From contig CAYLWO010000017.1 of NCBI GenBank assembly GCA_964387285.1, positions 1 through 64,000 on the forward strand: a stretch of DNA of 64,000 nt, written 5' to 3'. Position 1 is the stretch's first letter; every line of letters begins with the position of its first letter. The position numbers and the translations under genes are program-made. The notes under the pieces were generated by a model that did not search any database, had not been told where the DNA came from, and was given only the letters and a program-made list of their open reading frames with translations. Source of the DNA: Anaerohabitans sp964387285. Its GTDB lineage: Bacteria; Zhuqueibacterota; Zhuqueibacteria; Residuimicrobiales; Residuimicrobiaceae. Positions 37,301 through 44,353 of this stretch are shown here, one piece after another.

Positions 37301-37457
37301 TGTGACGAACTCGCGCCATGTTCTCTTCGCCGGATTTTCCGGCGCTGATGTGCTCCCAGGTAATGACCCAGGCGGTGCGGAATTCGTCGACGTCGGCCCA
37401 AACCGCCGTCCCCAGAGCCAGCATCATGAACAGCGTCATGATTTTTTTTACAGGCAT
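34395..37457 (-). CDS. Large GHL10-type glycoside-hydrolase-like surface protein with T9SS sorting domain
   Basis: 1020 residues. Signal peptide (ends AVWAD), then a GHL10-type catalytic domain to about residue 400: FRTAWVITWEHIS, MNAVIWQVRQGGTSYY, EPWGYYAGY, RGMEVHAWFNTFH, YDVDGLHLDYVRWN. Next come a fibronectin-III-like part and two bacterial Ig-like (SbsA/Big_5) domains (IVDCVPASGDTVDARAAVKV; VLSVYPAPNGEIAPEEILS), then a jellyroll region that resembles a carbohydrate-binding module (~780-930). The CTD follows (NYPNPFNAETVISFAL, KVFDLLGREI, final RRLMIVR). Role: probably surface or secreted glycan processing. GAGGG lies before the ATG. It is clearly paralogous to 29124-31469 in the catalytic part but differs in its accessory domains. 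Confidence 0.82.
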   Translation of the reverse strand: MPVKKIMTLFMMLALGTAVWADVDEFRTAWVITWEHISAGKSGEENMARVRHILDNMQKAHMNAVIWQVRQGGTSYYRSELEPWGYYAGYRDPGFDPLAYVVQQAHNRGMEVHAWFNTFHTSDLATGAPAQVHPEWVCRNREGQAMTSSRALSPGLKQVRDYTVRVAMDIVRRYDVDGLHLDYVRWNEESGLLKLEKSIPDFARLDGVAPVIPLTENLSSRFLYDVEHPYTAGVPSGFAGWEEWWRWSVTEFVRTLHDSIQAVKPWVRLSAAALGNYNWGGWQAYGSVYQDAALWFNKGYVDQLMPMHYGWYSGDEFLYRLANGGPDCWGHYIQQGITAGRLFSAGPGSYLFSTATFFNTHQQIVNACRQIPWIDGFQFFSYGTWEDNELFDKAGETFFADKTKQRAAKFLHDATPGSPTLTLLKTDSLHYTLQVQPPADAPEDQWYVLYRTPDSVPDAAAKVLHIHFGHDPFVYEDIVTGTQDYNGRYRYQATRCDRFWNESQASVSCLSDPIPSFAPTIVDCVPASGDTVDARAAVKVIFSKTMDVASFSNGVSLQPPTALAPLQWSADHRTCTIITASGFSYGQSYVLTIAANVKDINGRYLDANGDGVTGDAFSRPFFIVAQDTVGPQVLSVYPAPNGEIAPEEILSVVFDEPPAGATLTENSIMLKKGTTAVSCAWNMTRLPGCAILSVKAKTGLQTNSSYQLTITTAITDTLANPLADPLVLDFTTGSARVHEMRNIDQFTGADNWKAPTYSGSTVGVRALGCTFEVSKNAYLPGSVPAQRNSGALRYEWDPEATAFLLREYMDVASAGAAVKFDSTWTLQCYVFGDAGNAKFRFAVDDGAQHEVSQWLTVDWYGWRLVEWRLNDPASFGVWLGNGAFSSASLNIDSFQLSRDEQSAWSGIVYFDELRAVKKTQAPTLAPASEPALPHDFTLEQNYPNPFNAETVISFALPRNENIKLKVFDLLGREIAVLADGLYTAGPHALRWSGQAAPSGLYWYVLQTNERRIVRRLMIVR

Positions 37458-37492
37458 GACAAACCCTCAAAAATGATTTATAATTCAGTCAC

Positions 37493-37525
37493 AAAAAAGC
37501 CCGCACTCCCAATAGGCGTACGGGC
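37493..37525 (-). terminator. Intrinsic terminator of the NHL-propeller CTD gene
   Basis: On the minus strand GCCCGTAC (37525-37518) pairs with GTGCGGGC (37506-37499), with one mismatch, around an 11-nt loop, followed by TTTTTT (37498-37493). A separate palindrome lies between it and the stop codon. Confidence 0.7.
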
Positions 37526-37541
37526 CTGACTCGATAGACGC

Positions 37542-37574
37542 AACCTTGCGAAGGTTGGCAACCTTCGCAAGGTT
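37542..37574. repeat. CCTTGCGAAGG palindrome, second copy
   Basis: AACCTTGCGAAGGTT (37542-37556) and AACCTTCGCAAGGTT (37560-37574) form a perfect 15-bp stem with a 3-nt loop. Thirteen of the arm bases are shared with 34287-34315. It lies between the stop of the NHL gene and its terminator. Confidence 0.75.
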
Positions 37575-37609
37575 TAGCGTTGGTGCAACAGACACTGAAA
37601 AGCAAAGCA

Positions 37610-40600
37610 CTATTTAACCAGCAACATCTTGTATGTCTTGCTGAAGGTGCCTGCTTCAATGCGATAGAAATATACGCCGGCGCTGACCGGTCTGCCCAGA
37701 TTATCCATGGCATTCCAGTTGACTTTGTAAGAACCGGCAGATTGTTTCGCATCCACCAGGTTGGCGATTTTGGCGCCCAGAATGTTGTACACGTCCAACC
37801 TGACCTGTGCCGCAGTCGGCAAATTATAGCTGATCATGGTTGTCGGGTTGAACGGATTCGGATAGTTCTGGGACAGAGAAAACTCGGCCGGTAACGCATT
37901 TACCAGCTTTTCGACGCCGGTGCCCGGTTTCGGTGCGCGTTTATCATAATCCCAGGCGCTATAAGAGACCGGATCGATGCTGCCGAACTGCGCCGCAATG
38001 GTAAAGGTCGCCTGGCTGTCATCGATATTTTCGATGTGGTTGTTGCCATAGCCGCCTTCGTTGTCGCCGCCGCCGATGCCGAACTTGAACTCTTGACCAA
38101 CGACATCACTGCTGTCTTTGTTGAATTGGAATTGCAGGGTGAACACACTGTCATTGGCCACAGCATCGCCGTGGGTGCCGTCATCGTACATTTTATTAGT
38201 GGCAGAATTCATGAGGCCGACGCCCCAGGTGCCCCAGCCGCCGGTCAACGGGCCGTTGACCGCCATGCCCATGGTCAGAACCTGATCCGGTGAAGTGACA
38301 TTGAGAACACCCTGGATGTCCGTCAACTGACCGCCGGCTTTGAGACGGTAAATGGCCGGACGGGCATCGCAGGTTAAGGTGACCAAAACATCGCGCGCCA
38401 GAACGGCCGTGTTGCGGAACACCGGCATACGATGCAGCTCGGATTCGCTGTCCAGCAAATCTTCTACGACCATTGGCGAAGCTGTCACCGTAGCTTCACG
38501 GCGTTCAGCCTGACCGGCTGTCGAACCTGTGTAATAGAAATTGTAGAATATCTCGCGATACTCTACGCCATTTTTCACCTTGTAGTACTGATAATTCAAG
38601 GGCTGTCCAATGGTGGTGGTGATGGTATCCGTAGCCGCATAGACAGCAGTAAAGCCCTGGCGAACCATGGTTTTGGTGCGCGTGGTCGAAGCGGTTCCAT
38701 AGTAACCGGTACGAACCAGCAACGTATCGCCGAAAGCAAAGCCTTTAGCCGCAATGGTTTTGGCCATATTCGCCTTTACGGTTACGATAACCTGGTCGTT
38801 ATGCGTCACCGTAGAGGGGGCTTTATTGTCGATCCAGAACCAATAGTTGGTGGTGTCTTTGCCGGAAGCATAGACTTTTTCTTCGCGGCTGGAATTGAGA
38901 ATCATGTTGCCCCAATCCTCATCCAGAGCAGCAGCCTTGTTATGCACCACAACTTTGAACTGGACGCCGGCGCCGGCATACTGATTAGGAACCTGAATGG
39001 CGCCGCTGTAGAAATAGCTGCCGGTGTACTGACGGCTGCCGCCATTGACGTGGTTCTCTTCAGGGAACAACTCGAGGGTCTTTCCCCAACTGATGTTGCC
39101 GGTCTGACCCCAATCCTTCATGTTGGATCCGCGAACGCCAATTTTGTGCAGGGCCGGATTGAAATCTTCAAAACCCTGAACATTGGTGCGCACCCAGATC
39201 ACGAAATGGCCGTCTTCAGCCTGGAAGGGTTTTTCATACACGCCGGCTTTATCTTTCCAGCCGTTGACGTACATGAGGTCCAGCACCATGTTGCTGGAAC
39301 CGACGGTGATTTCACGGTTGCCGCTGGCCAGGTCGGTGTTGCCTTCCCAGCCCTGATGTTCCCATTCGCAACCGCCAAAAACGGTGTTGTGGGCGTTGGT
39401 GTAGAATTTGAACTGTACCGCTTCACCGACTTTGAATTTGGCCGAGCCGGTCCACAAATCGCCGCCGACATTGTGCAAGATCACCGGTGAATTGCCGTCC
39501 CAGGTCAAAGGACCGCCGCTGCCGCGCACCTGCACCGTGGAATTGGGTCCGAGGGTGTCGGGTACCGTGGCGGTGTTGGCCCAAAAAGTCACAGTCACTT
39601 CATCTTCGCCCACATATTCAAAGGCTTTGATGGTATAGCTGTACATATCAGCCACGTACATGGTTTTGCCGTCCGGGCTGAAAGCGGCGTCGCGCGGAGC
39701 GCGCATGTACTGCGGCTGCGCATAACCGCGGCGAGGCCACGCCGGATGCGTGGTGTCGGTTTTGCCTTTGTACCAGGTAAAACTGGTGCTGTCAACGACT
39801 TCGAAATTATTGCTGGGGTCCACAGCCCACAGGAACGGGCTGGCTTGCTCTTCTACGCTGCCCAACCACAGCAAACCTTTGGGATCCCATTGGATAAAAT
39901 TGACGGCAGCCGTCAAATTCCGCACTTGTCTCAAAATAGTATCAGCAACGGCATAGGTGCCGTCCACGCCGTCCTGGCTGGTATAACGATAGGCGCCGCC
40001 GCCCACAGAGGCGACGAAAACCTGTTTGCCGTCCGGTGTAACACTGACGCCACGGCTGGTGGCAACGATATTCGGAATAGTGTTATACTGCGTAAACAGA
40101 TCCGGATCCAGCACATTCAACGTACCGCCCAGCAGAGGCATCGCGTAGACATACCCGGCAGCGTCGGTAGCCGGACGCCCTGTTTGTGCGGGCATGGTGA
40201 ATTTGTTTAACACCTTGCGGGTCTTGTAATCTATTTGATAGATACGGTCGTATTGGGAAGCGACGATATTGCCGTTATGATCCGTATCCATGCCTCGGCT
40301 GCCCCAGGTGCCGTTGGCGCCGGCGCCGGCTCTCAAAGTATCAATTTTACCGTCCGGCAATTCGAGGAATTGCAGCCTGTCAATGGTGCCGTTGGTATTC
40401 AAAACGTAGATGGGAATGGTGCCGATCAGAGTGTCGGGTTTGCCTTCGCGTTTCCACACGATGTCGTCCGGATAGGTATAAGAGACTACTCCGGCTGGAT
40501 CGTAATTGGAGATGCGTGTGCGATAATAAGCGGAGAACCAGATGTTGCCGTCCGGATCCACAGCCACGCCGTAGGGATTCTTAAAGCCGGGAAGATTGAC

Positions 40601-40729
40601 GGCTGCTTCGCCTTCATCCGTGGCTTCAGGAAAACCGACCACAACGCACTTTTTAAATTTCCACTCGCCGGCATATGTCAAACCAACGAGAACCAGCATG
40701 AGAACCAACACAGTAAACCACTTTTTCAT
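37610..40729 (-). CDS. NHL-type propeller surface protein with T9SS sorting domain
   Basis: 1039 residues. Signal peptide (ends TYAGEW). Residues ~45-370 form an NHL/SMP-30-like propeller (NPYGVAVDPDGNIWFSAYYR, GVSVTPDGKQVFVAS, DAAFSPDGKTMYVADMYS). From ~375 several beta-sandwich domains follow; the first (VTVTFWANTATVP, GPLTWDGNSPV, FKFYTNAHNTVFG, NREITVG) resembles a starch-binding or CBM20-like module. The C-terminus is a canonical CTD (NYPNPFNPTTMISYNL, DVYNILGAKI, final TYKMLLVK). It is probably a surface glycan- or ligand-binding protein. AAAGGAG lies 6 nt before the ATG, and a second Shine-Dalgarno-like word lies farther upstream (40791-40800). It follows the TonB-receptor cluster on the same strand and may belong to it. 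Confidence 0.8.
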   Translation of the reverse strand: MKKWFTVLVLMLVLVGLTYAGEWKFKKCVVVGFPEATDEGEAAVNLPGFKNPYGVAVDPDGNIWFSAYYRTRISNYDPAGVVSYTYPDDIVWKREGKPDTLIGTIPIYVLNTNGTIDRLQFLELPDGKIDTLRAGAGANGTWGSRGMDTDHNGNIVASQYDRIYQIDYKTRKVLNKFTMPAQTGRPATDAAGYVYAMPLLGGTLNVLDPDLFTQYNTIPNIVATSRGVSVTPDGKQVFVASVGGGAYRYTSQDGVDGTYAVADTILRQVRNLTAAVNFIQWDPKGLLWLGSVEEQASPFLWAVDPSNNFEVVDSTSFTWYKGKTDTTHPAWPRRGYAQPQYMRAPRDAAFSPDGKTMYVADMYSYTIKAFEYVGEDEVTVTFWANTATVPDTLGPNSTVQVRGSGGPLTWDGNSPVILHNVGGDLWTGSAKFKVGEAVQFKFYTNAHNTVFGGCEWEHQGWEGNTDLASGNREITVGSSNMVLDLMYVNGWKDKAGVYEKPFQAEDGHFVIWVRTNVQGFEDFNPALHKIGVRGSNMKDWGQTGNISWGKTLELFPEENHVNGGSRQYTGSYFYSGAIQVPNQYAGAGVQFKVVVHNKAAALDEDWGNMILNSSREEKVYASGKDTTNYWFWIDNKAPSTVTHNDQVIVTVKANMAKTIAAKGFAFGDTLLVRTGYYGTASTTRTKTMVRQGFTAVYAATDTITTTIGQPLNYQYYKVKNGVEYREIFYNFYYTGSTAGQAERREATVTASPMVVEDLLDSESELHRMPVFRNTAVLARDVLVTLTCDARPAIYRLKAGGQLTDIQGVLNVTSPDQVLTMGMAVNGPLTGGWGTWGVGLMNSATNKMYDDGTHGDAVANDSVFTLQFQFNKDSSDVVGQEFKFGIGGGDNEGGYGNNHIENIDDSQATFTIAAQFGSIDPVSYSAWDYDKRAPKPGTGVEKLVNALPAEFSLSQNYPNPFNPTTMISYNLPTAAQVRLDVYNILGAKIANLVDAKQSAGSYKVNWNAMDNLGRPVSAGVYFYRIEAGTFSKTYKMLLVK

Positions 40730-40790
40730 CTTTTACTCCTTTCAATGTGATAAACCTGTGACTCTATAATTAACAGCTATAATCCCAGAA

Positions 40791-40800
40791 CACCTCCTTT
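40791..40800 (-). promoter_or_regulatory. Distal Shine-Dalgarno-like word in the leader of the NHL gene
   Basis: The minus strand reads AAAGGAGGTG 62 nt before the ATG at 40729. No start codon sits at suitable spacing. The arrangement mirrors 3278-3288. Confidence 0.35.
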
Positions 40801-40847
40801 CCTGTGATTATTTCCTCTAAATTACGGGGAATTGTGTTGCCTCGAAA

Positions 40848-42077
40848 TCATTTGCGTCCATAATCCGGCGCGCCGTTCTTGTCCACGGTCACACGGATAA
40901 TTTTTTGTTCCGCAAGAGTTTGACTCTTTCGGTTGTAATACAGATAACCGCCATTTCCCCACACCATATTGGTAACCGGTGAAGTCAGAACCTGCGGATA
41001 TAATGAACGCGTGGCGCCGTTCACATAGTTGCCGTCTGCGTTCGGGGTTATAATGGTTATGGCGTCGCCGGTGTCGCAACCAAGGTACATCTCCCGGTCC
41101 TCGGCAAAAGCGATAGATAACATTTTTCTGGTTGTACCGGCATAGGCGGCCCAATCGAAAACCAATTCGTTCGGTCCCAGGTCGCCGGCCTCATTCAGAA
41201 TCTGATTACGCCATACGGCACTCTTGGTTACCGACGCATCGCTGCCAAGATAATCACCGATCACATATACATAACCGTTCAAAACGCGGACCCCATTCAG
41301 AGACCACTGTGCATAAGTGGCGGCGGCTTTCCATGTGGCATCGCTTTTAACACAATAAATGGTAAAGCGACCGGTTACATAGAGGTTGCCGGCCATGTCA
41401 AAATCGAGATCCGTTACGGCCTGGGTGAAAACTTTACCGAACTTTGTCGCAGCAGCGCCGCCACTTTTCATCTGATATAAAAATTTGGTGCGCACGCCAT
41501 AGAGATCGCCGCCCGGCCCCATGCGCATGGCTCTGAAAAAACCCTCCGGCGTCGGACTATAATCGCTTTTCTCCTCTTTGGGATTTATTTTTAGAACTTT
41601 ATTCAATCCCAGAGACAGATAGAGATTTTCATCCCGATCCATGGCCATGCCGTTGGCGTCAAGGTTATTGTCAATGCCCGCATATTCTTTGACAGAATAG
41701 TCCAGACTATACAGCATGATATTGCTGAACAATGCGGCGCCGTGCACGGCGATCTTGATTTTTATGGAATCGCCTACCAAATTGGGCGGCTCGACCACCA
41801 GTTGCGTTGAAGACGCAGAGGTCACTTTGCCCTGCAGAGCGTTGAAATAAACAAAATTTTCCGCTGCATTGCGAGAAAAGTTGGCGCCTTTGATGGTGAT
41901 CAACGTTACGCCGGCCAAGGCTTTTTTAGGCGGTTGGATTTCGGCAATCACCGGAGCCTCCGCGCCCTTTATATCCGGATTCCACAAGCTCGCCGTGGGT
42001 TCCTTGTCACAATGGATAAAAAGTACGGGAAGCACGATAAGGGCTGCTCCCAGAACCGCCGCAACGCGTTTTTTCAT
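40848..42077 (-). CDS. Lipoprotein with IPT/TIG domain and NHL-like propeller
   Basis: 409 residues from the ATG at 42077, chosen because GGAGG lies 6 nt upstream; an earlier start 4 codons upstream is less likely. Lipoprotein signal with lipobox FIHC (Cys at ~23). Residues ~45-125 match an IPT/TIG domain: PVIAEIQPPKKALAGVTLIT, IKGANFSRNAAENFVYF, STQLVVEPPNLVGD. The rest is a propeller resembling SMP-30/NHL repeats (LDANGMAMDRDENLYLSLG; DLDFDMAGNLYVTG). IPT domains followed by propellers are common in Bacteroidota surface lipoproteins of glycan-uptake clusters, where they bind ligand. Here it closes the TonB-receptor/PorV-like cluster, 27 nt after surface protein B, so a SusE/SGBP-like ligand-binding role is plausible. 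Confidence 0.72.
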   Translation of the reverse strand: MKKRVAAVLGAALIVLPVLFIHCDKEPTASLWNPDIKGAEAPVIAEIQPPKKALAGVTLITIKGANFSRNAAENFVYFNALQGKVTSASSTQLVVEPPNLVGDSIKIKIAVHGAALFSNIMLYSLDYSVKEYAGIDNNLDANGMAMDRDENLYLSLGLNKVLKINPKEEKSDYSPTPEGFFRAMRMGPGGDLYGVRTKFLYQMKSGGAAATKFGKVFTQAVTDLDFDMAGNLYVTGRFTIYCVKSDATWKAAATYAQWSLNGVRVLNGYVYVIGDYLGSDASVTKSAVWRNQILNEAGDLGPNELVFDWAAYAGTTRKMLSIAFAEDREMYLGCDTGDAITIITPNADGNYVNGATRSLYPQVLTSPVTNMVWGNGGYLYYNRKSQTLAEQKIIRVTVDKNGAPDYGRK

Positions 42078-42104
42078 TTCTGCCTCCAAATAAAAAAAAT
42101 CGTA

Positions 42105-44246
42105 TCAACGAATAATGACAAACTTGCGATACGCGCTGTCCCCTTTGCGGAACAACGTCTGCTGTGTATCGGGATCCTGATAATCCCGCGAAACTTCAAA
42201 ATGCGCAATATAAATGCCCGAGACCACGACCTGGCGCGATGAGGTGATGGAATTCCAGGCCTCATCGCCGCTGCCGTTGTTATGATCGATGGTCTCAATA
42301 AGATCGCCCCGTTCCGTGAAAATCCGGATCGTACAATAGGGCGGTAAATTCAAGAAGGTGATTTTGTCGTTTTCGCCCGGATACTGTATCAGGCGACTGC
42401 GAATGTTGTACGGGTTCGGCACCACACGAATGGTTTCCATGTTGTCAGCCGGCGGTTTGAGCAATTCAGCCGGCTGCGTGGTCTGCGTATAAAAACGGCT
42501 GCTGTACAACGGGCCGGCCGGATTGGTTTTCCCACTGCTGTTGGTGCTGCCGTCATTGACGCTGACAATATAATAGTAATAAGACACTTTGCGAATGGCG
42601 GTCACATCGTCAAAACTGGTAACGCCTTTACCCACCGAGGCAAGCTCGAAATAAACGGTATCCGCCTTGCCGATGGCGCGAAATATTTTATAACCGCTGA
42701 ATCCGGGTTCCTCCTCCGAAGGGCTGGGCGTCCATTTCAGACTGATGCGGCCGCCGCCGGATTCGACATTGAACATGGCAGGTGGTTGCGGTGGTTGCGG
42801 AATTTTATAACCGCTGTCATAATTGCGCTTGGCCCGACTAAAGGTGAGCATGATGGAATCTTTGCCCGTGGCCACCCATTTATTTTTATAGACATCTTTA
42901 TCCGTGGTCGTGCTGCCGTCCGGCAGTGTGAATGGACCGCGATCGCTGGAATTGTTGTACGCCTGTTTCCAGCGTCGTCCGATCTGTTCGCACATGGTGC
43001 GATTCAGGCCGGCCACCGCTTCCGCCTCCACAATGGTGATGCTTTCGCCGTGCGGAATATCAAACGGTCCGTAACAAATCCAAACGTTGGTGCCGCCGCC
43101 GTCATTGTGCACCGTATACGGGTCGGGATTTTTGGTCATATAGGTTTCATCCATGCGATCGGTGCCGCCCATGCCCATGTAAGGCTTGCCGCTCAGCATG
43201 TCGTACAACTGCAGCATGGCTGTGGTGCTGGAAGCAGCCATGGTGCCCAGGGAAGGATAGGTGTCGCCGGCATGCCAGCCCAAAACCGCCGGTTGATTGG
43301 GATCATCGCTATGATCGCCGAAACTTTTATCCACATGCAGTACGGCCGTACCGGCATGTTGCGGCGCAGTTAAACGGCCGTCCCCTTTTACATTAGGACC
43401 GCCGATGTTGTCGAACGAGTTCACCGATGATTGTCCGGCCCAGGAAAAGCCGCTGCGGATCCAGTCGGCGATGGGATAATCGCCCTGAACTTGCTCACTG
43501 CTGTGGCCGGCATAGTTCTCGCCGCGCCTGGTCACCCAGGAGTGCTTGCCCCAGGATTGACCGTCGCCGATCTTTTCCGAACCTTCGCGACACACACTGT
43601 AACGCGTTCCCCAACCGATACGCACGCCTTTCAGAGCAGCGCTCAGCTCGATGGCGTCGTCATAATCGGTGTTGCCGGTGTTGGTGAACGTATACTCGGT
43701 GATGAAATAGTTGTTGTGATATTGTTGACTGAAAGCCAGTACGCGCCGGGTCATGGTCAAACCCATGGTGGTGTTGACGGTGTTAATCACCTCACGATCC
43801 GCCGGAAGGTCAGGATCCACCGCATCTACTTCACCGGCATATACCGCGGTAATGTCGCTGCCGTTTACATATACGATGGGCGCGCTGAATCGGGCGGTCT
43901 GTTTCAGCTGCATGGGAAACACCGAGACTTTTTCATAATCCAAAGTAAAATTGATGCCGTATTTTTCCCAGGCAATGCCGCTGGCGTCGGTAAAATCAGA
44001 ACAGCCGATCCACGATCTCTTAATGACCGCATTGTCCTGCGTGGTATAGCTGGCCGGCCAGATAAGCCCTTCATAATAGATATTGTTCCAGGCGCGTTCA
44101 GAGCCCCAGGCAGACACCATGCTTTGCAGCTCGCCGATGCGAATATACCGTTTATCGGTTCCCTGCACCTGAGTGTAACCGTTGGTGGTCCATACCAGCG
44201 CCATCATGGCCAGAAAGAAAATTTTCATGGAATTTTTTTGAGACAT
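42105..44246 (-). CDS. TonB-receptor-associated surface protein B with variant sorting domain
   Basis: About 713 residues from the ATG at 44246; a GTG at 44261 and a later ATG at 44228 are alternatives, and no ribosome binding site decides. The signal peptide ends near TNGYT, leaving Gln. The large N-terminal part has no named family that I recognise. It shares marked blocks with the protein at 49511-51577: (Y/H)NYxIxxYTFTNTGNTD, a Y(S/M)SVCRE-type motif, and a RVVPNPY/F(N/S) block. A fibronectin-III-like domain follows (ISLKWTPSPSEEEPGFSGYK). The last ~95 residues resemble a CTD, but the usual YPNPFN is VVPNPYN and the tail is TIRIFTERGDLIETI...KFVIIR. It lies directly after TonB receptor B. 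Probably exported by the T9SS. Confidence 0.65.
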   Translation of the reverse strand: MSQKNSMKIFFLAMMALVWTTNGYTQVQGTDKRYIRIGELQSMVSAWGSERAWNNIYYEGLIWPASYTTQDNAVIKRSWIGCSDFTDASGIAWEKYGINFTLDYEKVSVFPMQLKQTARFSAPIVYVNGSDITAVYAGEVDAVDPDLPADREVINTVNTTMGLTMTRRVLAFSQQYHNNYFITEYTFTNTGNTDYDDAIELSAALKGVRIGWGTRYSVCREGSEKIGDGQSWGKHSWVTRRGENYAGHSSEQVQGDYPIADWIRSGFSWAGQSSVNSFDNIGGPNVKGDGRLTAPQHAGTAVLHVDKSFGDHSDDPNQPAVLGWHAGDTYPSLGTMAASSTTAMLQLYDMLSGKPYMGMGGTDRMDETYMTKNPDPYTVHNDGGGTNVWICYGPFDIPHGESITIVEAEAVAGLNRTMCEQIGRRWKQAYNNSSDRGPFTLPDGSTTTDKDVYKNKWVATGKDSIMLTFSRAKRNYDSGYKIPQPPQPPAMFNVESGGGRISLKWTPSPSEEEPGFSGYKIFRAIGKADTVYFELASVGKGVTSFDDVTAIRKVSYYYYIVSVNDGSTNSSGKTNPAGPLYSSRFYTQTTQPAELLKPPADNMETIRVVPNPYNIRSRLIQYPGENDKITFLNLPPYCTIRIFTERGDLIETIDHNNGSGDEAWNSITSSRQVVVSGIYIAHFEVSRDYQDPDTQQTLFRKGDSAYRKFVIIR

Positions 44247-44295
44247 GCCGTCGTTTCTCACGTTTATCTTTTTGCCTCGTGTTAGTATTTTGTTA

Positions 44296-44341
44296 GTAGT
44301 TCCGCCTTTAGGCGGAGAAATTTCCGGCTAAAGCCGGCACT
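44296..44341 (+). repeat. 46-bp double-hairpin repeat, copy B
   Basis: Plus-strand GTAGTTCCGCC...GCCGGCACT, with hairpins CCGCC-TTTA-GGCGG and CCGGCT-AA-AGCCGG. It matches the inverted copy at 28950-28995 at 43 of 46 positions. It sits between TonB receptor B and surface protein B inside the presumed operon, so it could lower downstream transcription. Confidence 0.75.
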
Positions 44342-44353
44342 GCATACCAAACT

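Noticed and set aside
38432..39490. 352-codon open frame on the plus strand
   Set aside because: Antisense to the NHL-propeller CTD protein, with no recognisable domain.
43431..44285. 284-codon open frame on the plus strand
   Set aside because: Antisense to surface protein B. It has no motif and would overlap the start region of a well-supported gene.
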